DNA of 64,000 bases from Marsupella aquatica (Eukaryota > Marchantiophyta), in assembly GCA_973895155.1 (NCBI GenBank), contig OZ316896.1, positions 2,232,001 to 2,296,000 of the forward strand. The letters run 5' to 3'. The stretch's first letter is position 1. Every line of letters starts with the position of its first letter. The notes beneath the pieces are model-generated. The model was given only the letters and a program-made list of their open reading frames with translations. It searched no databases and had not been told where the DNA came from. The translations under genes were made by a program, and so were the position numbers. Positions 57,143 through 64,000 of the stretch are shown piece after piece.

Positions 57143-57858
57143 AAATGTAGGCCAAGCAGCACGGGGCTGTCCAATGGTATTGGCTGGATACCAAGGTGCT
57201 GGCTCTTGCCGTGTAACTGGTTGTTAGGATCCAAAATCTGGTCCACTGTGAGGTTAGTGTCCCTGGATGTGTGGTGAAGAGCTAACTCCAACAAGGAAGG
57301 TGGTGCAAGGTTAGTCCAAAAGTTACGAAGACGATGTGCATAAGAACCACAGTGCACTGCATCAATGAGAAGGGGTGGTCCCAAGTAGTGTTGGACCACA
57401 CTAAAATCCTCTTTGACCTGTGGACGCTGGTCAAACTAAGATGGAGTATTCTCAACAATATAACCAACAGCAGGATAAACGGATTGAGCCCAGGTGAGAA
57501 TCTGAACCAATGCTGTGAAAAGGCCAGAATGAGAATCATGCAGTCCAGCACCGTGACCAGCAGTTGAAAACCCTTGGCATTCCCAACCAGCTATGATCAA
57601 ATCAAGGGAGCCAAGAAGGGTTAAGTGCCGGTGCTGGACAAGCTGGATATCTGGAGGAAAGAAAGAAAATGCAGATTTCCATGCACTGTGTGGAAACTGC
57701 TAGGGAAATCGCTCTGAAAATTCCAGCAGACGGGATTCAGCCACTTGCCTTGCACCTGAATCAATATCCACATAGATGTACTGCTTCACCACCATGCCAG
57801 ACTGTAGGAGAGCTTCCAGGCCTATAGAAATGCCACCAAAAAGCTCAAGCAATGTAAG
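56930..57858 (-). pseudogene. Cytosine-5 DNA methyltransferase domain inside the gypsy element
   Basis: Motif I is 'LTLLELFGGISIGLEALL' with 'YIYVDID' following. Motif IV reads 'LDLIIAGWECQGFSTAG' with the catalytic Cys at 57577-57579 (ECQ rather than the usual PCQ). 'GLHDSHSGLF' follows, then motif VI 'YIVENTP'. A later stretch, 'GSYAHRLRNFWTNL', resembles the S-x-AHR-x-R-x-F-W-x-N segment of DNMT3-class enzymes. The C-terminal 'ITRLARNALLGRVMDLNALTWLL' resembles DNMT3 motif X ('SRLARQRLLG'). Two TAG stops and one frameshift (near 57225) break it. The domain lies between protease and reverse transcriptase. It would transfer a methyl group to cytosine C5. The DNMT3-like affiliation is from recalled motif wording and needs a tree. 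Confidence 0.8.
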
Positions 57859-59955
57859 GCCATCTGAAGGAGGAGTCCATGTAACTGGTGCGCTCAAGAT
57901 TGGGGCTATTGGTTGGCCATTGTGCTGCCCAAGGTCCTCAAATTTGCGCAATGCAGCCACCAAAGGTCCATGGGCTGCTTGGAGTCGTTGTACCACCTCT
58001 GGTTGATGATCCACGTTGCTGGAAAGTGCTACTATATGTGCAGCAGCATGTGCAGTAACCACCTCATCATCATCCTCCTCAATCCAATCCTGCAATGGGT
58101 GGTTGACATAAGTAGCTGTGTGCATTGCTTTCAACACACAGTGGTGAGCCATAGGTGTATGGGCACCATGCAAATCAAGTGGAATGTAGCCCAAGTGTGA
58201 GCCATCCGTATGCCAATCAACTCTGTAGTATGCATGCTCATGCCAGTTGTCAATGGTAAAACCTGGTGGGAACAAAGTCTCCTGGCCAATGAGCACATCA
58301 TACGTAGTGGCATTGGTAACCAAACATCTGACTCGGAAATGCAATTCCTGATTTGTACCTCCATTAAAAGTGAGAGTGAGTAAAGTAGAACTCTCACCCA
58401 ACACATCCTCCACAGTGCCACTAGCAGTCCGAATGTGCCACCTGGATTGTTGTAAATGATCAGTCAGCAGTCCCATCTTCTTGGCAAACTGAATGCCCAA
58501 TATCACTGGTTGAGCGCCTGTGTCTAGCATGACCACCTGAGGAGTGTGACCCTCCAACTTGACCGCTGAATTCCTGTTGTCAACAATGGCAATGGTGGTG
58601 GAAACTAAAGTCCTATCACTAGGCAACACTTTTGGCAAATGATGAGGTACCTTGTGAAGGGAGTTAGTGTCCACGGTCTTCCCACTCAACTGCATAGCCA
58701 GGAAAGATGGAGCAGCATGACCAGAATCAAGTGTAGCTCTGGTCACACAATCTGCAGCAATACTGTCATCTCTACCACTGGAAATTGGTACTAGGATAGC
58801 TAAACCAGTTGAAGCATGTAATGGAGAAGAAGAAGGTTCAGTATGTACATGAGATTGGATCTCCAAAACCGGTGTCACAGGGGCTGAGGAAGAATGCAGT
58901 GAACCCTCTAGCGCTCTGATGACAGCTCTAGCATCCAGTTGTAAATCATGGCAACTGAAAAGTGGAGTTGTAAGAATCCTTTGTGCCATACCGGAGGTGA
59001 AATGCTCAAGCAGCTCAGGAGAAACAACTCCCTGTGAAATGAAATGCTCAAGCAGCTCAAGAGAAATAACTCCCTGTGAAATGTCAACAGCACCTGGTGG
59101 TGGAATGGATGTAGCTACAGCTCCCTCCCCCCTCGCCAACAAGGTGCGCTCTTCAGCAAGTGTGAGTGGCTGAAAAGATTGGGGCATGACAGCCCGAGCT
59201 CCCCTGGCTCTAGTCATAGGACTGACAGCAAGACCATCAGCCTGTACAATGCGGCATGTGGGAGCAATACGGGAGGCAGCACTGGCCTGCTGGTAAGCAA
59301 AATAGGAAGAGCATAATGAATCTGAAAATTCTACTATGAGGCCAGGCTGTGGAGCAGAGGACAGCACACACTCACCCATATGAGCATCAAATGGCAAGCC
59401 ATAGAAAGAGCGGGGTAGAGGTGCTGAACTGTCAGTGGTGCCTGGGCCAGGGATGGGTTGCACGTGACCAGCCGGTTGAGAAGGACCAGCAGAGGCAGTT
59501 GACTTGCCTTTGATGTTGGCAAGTTGGGCACGTAGGGACTCAACCTCATGAGTCAGAGACTGGAGTTGAGTTGCCTGTGCATTGTGAGCCTCCTTCTGAG
59601 CTGGTTGCTTCAGTTGCTGCTTGGGCAATTTGTTGGCTCCGGGTGCTTTGCCACTGGAAGGAGGAGCAACTGAGGCAATAGGAGCCCTCCTAGCTGGTGG
59701 GGGAGTGGAAACAGGAGCAGGATGAGTGGCCTGTTGTCGTAGCTGCTTCCTCTCTGGGAATTTGGCAAAACAAATTGCCTCCAAGTGACGCACTTTCCCG
59801 CAGAAATCACAAGACAGGTCCTCAGCAACAATATCACATTCATTAGCAACATGGTGACGGACCAAACGAGAAGTGTGACCACACTTCTCGTTTTGCCCAC
59901 GGCGAAAAAAGTTTCTAAGGCAAAAAAGTCTTGGATATGGAATTAGTATTCCCAC
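57700..59955 (-). pseudogene. gypsy gag-protease and start of methyltransferase
   Basis: This 751-codon frame begins inside Gag. The zinc knuckle 'CDFCGKVRHLEAIC' (59770-59811) fits CX2CX4HX4C and is preceded by a partial knuckle-like Cys/His stretch. A Pro/Ala/Gln-rich linker follows, with a 42-bp doubling at 58999-59082 ('VISLELLEHF' / 'VVSPELLEHF'). The protease has 'VVMLDTGAQPVILG' with the DTGA active site and 'DVLIGQETL'. The last 52 codons are the start of the methyltransferase ('LTLLELFGG'). The terminating TAG (57700-57702) is followed in frame by more coding sequence. The first ~13 residues before 'RRGQNEKCGH' are probably not part of Gag. Confidence 0.85.
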
Positions 59956-60191
59956 TAAAAACTAGTTTTTCGAATTGAAAAAATGGGAAAAATTGACACG
60001 AATATGAAGATGGGATACGGCGTATTCCATTTTGGATCCAACCGTGGAATTCCACCAAAAAAAAAACGCAGTAAAAGTGCCGATATTGGTTTACCCAACA
60101 AGAATATTCCAAAATGATTCTTCTCAACGGTAACATTTAACCGACTGCGATGCAACTGCAGTCAAATACTAACCACGGTCAGTAAGAAAAC
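59931..60191. promoter_or_regulatory. Upstream region of the F-box-like gene
   Basis: It lies between the truncated gypsy end and the TATA box at 60192. It contains one imperfect palindrome (60011-60029) of the family found in the introns downstream. Confidence 0.4.
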
Positions 60192-60199
60192 TATAAATA
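60192..60199 (+). promoter_or_regulatory. TATA box of gene A
   Basis: TATAAATA in 'aaactataaataggag'. About 120 bp later an untranslated exon ends with 'aatag|gtgag' (donor at 60319). The same TATAAATAG plus ~130-nt leader plus 'aatag|gt' arrangement recurs at 62576-62713. Confidence 0.7.
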
Positions 60200-60347
60200 G
60201 GAGATCAACTCTTGAGAATTTTACGCTCATTTTTTCTCGCTCTGTATACTCTTAGTCTCGACAAATGCACACCGTCTATACAAACTCGTATTCCCCGAAA
60301 ATCAGTTTTGACGAATAGGTGAGAATCTTCCTCAAAATGGCGAGGAC

Positions 60348-60741
60348 GAATCCCAAATGGGATACGCCGTATCCCATTTGGGATTCAACCCTCAAATTTC
60401 AAGTTTTCGTTTCACATTAGCTAAAAAAGGAGGTTGGATGCGAAGTGGGATACGGGGTATCCCATGTCGCATCCAACCTCCGAATATGAAGTATCGTAGA
60501 CTCCAAATGTCAAAACCTCAAAGTTGAATGCGAAATGGGATACGGCGTATCCCGTTTGGGATTCACTCTTCAAATATCCAGTTTGTTTTCTCTTTAGCTA
60601 AACAAGGAGGTTGGATGCGAAATGGGATACGGGGTATCCCATGTCGCATCCAACCTGCAAAAATAAAGCATCTTAGACCATAAATGTCAAAACCTCAACA
60701 TTGAATGCGAAATGGGATACTGCGTATCCCGTTTGGGATTC
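60348..60741. repeat. Palindrome cluster A, in the first intron of gene A
   Basis: Five palindromes centred on GGGATAC-N3-GTATCCC: 60348-60386 (perfect, 19-bp arms around one central base), 60429-60481 (25-bp arms, two mismatches), 60526-60564, 60606-60658 and 60703-60741. The second and third are repeated as the fourth and fifth at exactly 177 bp, so this is a tandem array of a two-palindrome unit. All lie between the donor at 60319 and the acceptor ending 60838. Confidence 0.95.
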
Positions 60742-60948
60742 ACTCTTCAAATGTCCAGTTTTGATTGCCCATGTGGTATTTACCTAGAGTTTATTTGAAT
60801 GATGGGAAAAACCTTATGGATTACTGATTGTTTCGCAGGCGAAGTTCAACTGAACTGTACGCACTGAAGCTCTTGCTGCCTTTCAGTGACCGACACCCAC
60901 TCAAGCTTAAGCTTTCCTTGATAAACAAAGTTTTCTCTTGTGAGTCTC

Positions 60949-62307
60949 ATGGCGGTCCAGAATCAAAACCTTGAGAAACATGCTCGTCGATTGTATAAGC
61001 GATTAGTTGCACTCAAAGTTCTTCGTCCTGGATTAGGCGTGCTATGGACTGGAGGCGTGGATCCACATGATAGTTTGAATCCACTCCGAATAGAGTTTTG
61101 TGAAAAAAATGAGGATGGAGTTCCGATTCGGTCGAGGATATGTTTGAGTGGTTGTCTGCACTCTGTTAATTCTTCTTGTAACTATTGTCGTGATGCCCAA
61201 AACAAATATCATCGATTGGCATATTTTTGTTGTCGGATTTGGAACGAAGATCCTTGGGTTAACTTATCGCGTTGAATTTTCTGATTAGTGTGTAAGTGTT
61301 TAGGTGAACGTTCTTGGGTCAAACATTTTGTGAATATATTTTTATTTTGATCAAAGAAATAAAATCAGTTTTTCCATCACTATTTTGTAGGTTGTTGAGA
61401 AAGAGCTCACCATCTCATTTATTACTCCAGGTATCCACTCTTATTTTGGAATGGCAGTCACTGAGAACCCTGTCTTTACAAGGTTAGCGATGTCATTCGA
61501 CAAAGAGAAGAAACAAATTCAACAAAAAAGTGGCCAAAGGGAATCCGGATTGCTTTTGGATGGACTTCCTGACGAGATTGTTGAAACGTTCATTTGGCCC
61601 CTCGGGGGTCTCACTATATGGGGACCTCCCCATCACCTGCGACGTTTTTAGGCCTCGGACCCCCTAAAATGTAAGAAAAAAATATTATTTTTTAACCCCT
61701 ATAAAGTTGGAATTTTCCAAGAATATTCCAAAAATTGGATTGAAAAGACCCTAATGTTCTTATAAGTCTCAAAATTGAATTTAAAAGACCCTATTGTTCT
61801 TCTACAAAAATTCTTAAGTCTTCCCTTAGAACGAATAAAATGACCCTATCCTTTGTCGCACGTGATATGCCATTTTTGTGGAAGTGAAACCCCCGAGTTT
61901 GGCCCATTTTGAAAGTTTGTTGTATAGAGGATGAGTTTGATTCCTCCAAGAACCAAGCTGATGAAAGATTGATGCGATTAAAAACCATGGTGTGGCTTGG
62001 ATGCACCTCCAAGAAATGGAACCAGCTCGTAATTTGTACACGAGTCTGGGGTATTCTTAGACTAGCAAAAAGCCAGCTTGAGGAAGTAAATGAAATGCTG
62101 ACAAGCATTCCCAATGGAAAACCCCTTCAGAATGTCCATATTGAAGCTTTTGTTAGGATGGAAACACCGAATCTTCCTCCAATCAATTTCTTAGGTTTAT
62201 TTTCAAGGTCTGACCTAAATCGATTTCAAGAAGACTGGCACAATCTTGAGAAAGATGAGCAAGCGAGGCTCTTGGAAATGTATGGGGAAGCTTCTAGTCT
62301 GGTTTAG
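60949..62307 (+). pseudogene. Gene A: F-box-like protein gene split by a MITE
   Basis: The untranslated exon ends at 60318; the acceptor 'gattgtttcgcag' ends at 60838. Coding starts at ATG 60949 ('MAVQNQNLEKHARRLYKRL') and includes a Cys-rich stretch ('CLSGCLHSVNSSCNYC'). A donor at 61258 and an acceptor ending at 61390 ('ccatcactattttgtag') would continue in phase ('NEDPW|VVEKELTISFITPG'). The next exon has 'LLLDGLPDEIVETFIWP', an F-box-like start. A 297-bp MITE with an 8-bp duplication interrupts it; past the element the same frame resumes ('LKVCCIEDEF', 'LKTMVWLGCTSKKWNQLV'), completing an F-box-like helix set, and continues to TAG at 62305. Without element and one duplication the frame is continuous. 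F-box proteins recruit substrates to SCF ubiquitin ligases; the assignment rests on pattern only. Confidence 0.55.
61593..61905. mobile_element. MITE copy A with 8-bp target duplication, inside a coding exon
   Basis: The element spans 61601-61897 (297 bp), begins CTCGGGGG and ends CCCCCGAG. It is flanked by direct repeats TTTGGCCC at 61593-61600 and 61898-61905. The terminal inverted similarity extends inward discontinuously to 'atcacctgcgac' / 'gtcgcacgtgat'. No coding capacity. An 8-bp duplication fits the hAT superfamily (inference). The related copy at 31145-31495 shares both ends. Confidence 0.9.
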
Positions 62308-62575
62308 AGCCATCTTGAATGGGCTCTTTGTAAAGACTCTTTTTAAGAATATCAACTTATTTTTTTTTGTGGCACAATTCCGAATGAATAAAGAGTTACC
62401 CGATTCGCTACGCATAAAATCTATTTGGTTGAATACAAGGACTTGGGGATATGCCTTATCTCTTGTCCCATCAAGAAAAAAATATATACAGACATCCGGA
62501 CTCCAACCCTATGCTTTTGGATACACATTATCGCCTGTGGAAACCTTATCGCCTGTGGATATGAAGGTGATAAAG

Positions 62576-62583
62576 TATAAATA
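62576..62583 (+). promoter_or_regulatory. TATA box of gene B
   Basis: TATAAATA in 'aaagtataaatagaag', preceded by two 'ttatcgcctgtgga' direct repeats (about 62529-62560) and an inverted GATA-like 'ggtgataaa'. The untranslated exon ends 'aaatag|gtaaaac' (donor at 62712). Confidence 0.65.
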
Positions 62584-62752
62584 GAAGTGCCTGGTCAGAA
62601 AAAATTACTCTCATTTCTTTTTCTTCTCAACTTTGTTTGCCTCCGCGTTTTTCTCGGGCCGCAACATCTCTATAGCTTTTCGTATTTGCTCGAATCAAAA
62701 CCAAAAAATAGGTAAAACCTGAAGAAACTCTCCCCTCCTTGTTTGGTTAATT

Positions 62753-63105
62753 GTTGAATCCTGAGAGGGATACGCCGTATCCCCATTTGTATTCAACTCT
62801 ATTATTTGGCCTTCTTTTCAATTGAATACGAGATGGGATACCGCGTATCCCATCTTGCATTGAACACCCTCTTTTTAGTCTTCCATCCAAACCTCCTCGC
62901 TCTTTCTTGACTTTGAATACGAACTGGGATACCGCGTATCCCATTTCGCATTCAACTCCCTCTTTTTCGTGCTTTGCATCAGACTCGAGGCAATTGTTGA
63001 GGTTGGATGCGAAGTGGGATACCGCGTATCCCATTTCGCATTCAACTCCCTCTTTTTCATTCTTTGCGTCAGACTTGGCAATTGTTGATGTTGGATGCGA
63101 AGTGG
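62753..63105. repeat. Palindrome cluster B, in the first intron of gene B
   Basis: Four palindromes, at 62753-62797, 62822-62865, 62913-62956 and 63002-63046, plus a half site at about 63090-63105. All are built on GGGATAC-N3-GTATCCC with outer gttgaatgcga / tcgcattcaac arms. The third and fourth recur at a 90-bp period with a shared spacer ('tccctctttttc'). The cluster lies between the donor at 62712 and the acceptor ending 63140. Confidence 0.93.
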
Positions 63106-63140
63106 TTTGGTCTGGTTCTAAGTGTGTCAATCTTTTTCAG

Positions 63141-64000
63141 GATCATGTGACCGAACAAATCAAAGTCGTCTGGTTCGACCCAGTCTTCACGGACATCCAT
63201 CGTCGATGAGATTTGGAAGAAAGACCTTTACACGGAGGAGAAACTCGTGAGGAATAGGTGGTACTTCAGGGATGCTCGGGTGATGGATATTCACAGAGCG
63301 TATGAAGGTCCAGCGGTGTGGTTGGTTATCGTTAAGGGTAAAGACCATTGCCATTATGGATTAGTCGTGGACACCGGGGAGGCGGATATCACCAACTCAA
63401 AAACAAAACAGCTGAAGAAGATTCCAATGTACCTTTGCATTCTTCCGAACAATGCCTTCACTGTAGTTGTCCTCAACTACGAGAAAATTGATCGGGTCTC
63501 GATGAACACATTTCCTGATGACCCGATCTGCCAGCTAATTTTGGAAGTGCCGGAGATTGAGGACTTCTCTTATTGGTGTTTGAAATTTGTCTTGAAGTCT
63601 TGGAGGGTTGTTGAGGATTTTACGAAGGTAGCGTATAGGTCTGTTGTTGGAGCTGACTTTGGCGTCAAAGAGTGGCCTTTGAAGTTGAAAGTGACGAAGC
63701 CTACCGATCCGGCTTTGAAGTCAGGGGAGATGTCTGGAACACCCTCGACAAAGGAGAAATCTGCCACAGTTTCTTTTAAGGAACCGGCAAAGAGGAAGCT
63801 TGCAGATCAACTCTCTGGGGAAGGTTCTAAAGTAGCGGTGTCAGGAGAAGCTATTGTCAAGAAGAAATTGGATCGACGTGACATCCAGAAGCGCGCGCCT
63901 TTTGCACCATGAAGTGTTGTCTCATCTTTGGTCCCACCAATTTCACAGACACCTCAGATTCCTTCAACTTCGTCAGGTGGGCTTTCTTTATCATCTAGAG
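63141..64000 (+). pseudogene. Gene B: unknown protein, start and C-terminal part interrupted by TGA
   Basis: After a good acceptor ('aatctttttcag', ends 63140) the exon opens with ATG at 63145 followed immediately by TGA (63148). From there the frame is open to TGA 63910-63912 and again to the window end. The product begins 'PNKSKSSGSTQSSRTSIVDE', has a compact middle part ('WYFRDARVMDIHRAYEG', 'HYGLVVDTGEADI', 'FSYWCLKFVLKSW') and a basic, Ser/Lys-rich tail. I recognise no domain. Both TGA codons are one C-to-T step from CGA. If translation starts at the later ATG 63286 and stops at 63910, a 208-residue protein would remain, so it may not be dead. The gene continues beyond the window. Confidence 0.5.

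Larger units (their letters stand above)
53595..59930 (-). mobile_element. Ty3/gypsy retrotransposon with DNA methyltransferase and PHD finger, 5'-truncated
   Basis: Read on the minus strand, the order is Gag CCHC knuckle, protease, cytosine-5 methyltransferase, reverse transcriptase, RNase H, integrase (zinc finger and core) and PHD finger. The Gag N-terminus and 5' LTR are absent: recognisable Gag begins just inside 59930, next to unrelated sequence. Five in-frame stops are all TAG (57700, 57436, 56000, 54666 and 54342). Frame changes occur near 57225, 55930, 55825 and 55592. A C-run near 53557 (G-run on the element's strand) could be the polypurine tract. The element cannot be autonomous now. 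Confidence 0.9.

Noticed and set aside
10869-57702. TAG might be a sense codon (reassigned or read through)
   Set aside because: The intact Harbinger gene and the Gly/Cys-rich gene end at TAG, while PDH E1-beta and the NFKBIL1-like gene have no internal TAG. The internal TAGs are confined to frames that also carry frameshifts, TGA or lost catalytic residues. Decay is simpler.
60348-63105. CRISPR-like array (repeats with spacers)
   Set aside because: The genome is eukaryotic, spacers are themselves duplicated, spacing is irregular between clusters, and there are no cas genes.
62747-63130. Coding frame through the palindromes (repeated 'WDTRYP'/'WDTAYP' peptides)
   Set aside because: The peptides are translations of the palindrome and occur on both strands; the region fits an intron between a good donor and acceptor.

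Overview
The window reads as nuclear DNA of a streptophyte (green plant lineage). It holds a plastid-targeted pyruvate dehydrogenase E1-beta gene with GT-AG introns, a nuclear ankyrin-repeat gene of the NFKBIL1 type, TATA-box promoters, tRNA-derived SINEs, a Helitron, a PIF/Harbinger transposase and a Ty3/gypsy element. Gene density is very low: about four credible intact host genes, or host-like genes, in 64 kb. The rest is decayed mobile DNA and low-copy repeats, which points to a repeat-rich genome. A Ty3/gypsy element with its own DNA methyltransferase and a PHD finger suggests a non-seed lineage (charophyte, bryophyte, lycophyte or fern), but I cannot name the species.

Layout. 0-9.8 kb: mostly non-coding, with a GC-rich block at 2.1-2.66 kb, a decayed charged-protein frame at 5.6-6.6 kb and a possible plastid-type first exon on the minus strand at 7.2-7.7 kb. 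9.8-15.6 kb: a retrotransposon protease scrap followed by a RepHel Helitron broken by in-frame stops, then a spliced accessory ORF. 15.8-26 kb: a degenerate array of ~350-380 bp units, a SINE with clear target-site duplication, a second SINE and a TIR element. 26.9-29.2 kb (minus): plastid PDH E1-beta. 29.8-35.4 kb: minisatellites, a repeat family and a MITE. 35.67 kb: a small acylation-motif Gly/Cys-rich protein. 38-39.6 kb: SINE, TIR element, 20-bp minisatellite. 40.4-42.8 kb: NFKBIL1-like gene in three exons. 45.5-46.9 kb: an intact Harbinger transposase ORF. 52.5-53.0 kb: a second TIR element in inverted orientation. 53.6-59.9 kb (minus): the gypsy element. 60.0-64.0 kb: two adjacent genes of a shared architecture (TATA box, untranslated exon, intron packed with palindromes, coding exons). 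The first is F-box-like and is split by a MITE with an 8-bp target duplication.

Three points stand out. (1) The gypsy element carries a cytosine-5 DNA methyltransferase domain between protease and reverse transcriptase and a PHD finger after integrase, i.e. a potential writer and reader of chromatin marks in one element. (2) Every internal stop I mapped in the decayed frames (Helitron, gypsy, two relics and the gene at 63 kb) is TAG or TGA and never TAA. This is what C-to-T decay at CHG (CAG to TAG) and CG (CGA to TGA) sites would give, so these sequences look like targets of plant-type DNA methylation. (3) GGGATAC-N3-GTATCCC palindromes, nine full copies and one half site, fall inside the first introns of two neighbouring genes, with one further imperfect copy upstream.
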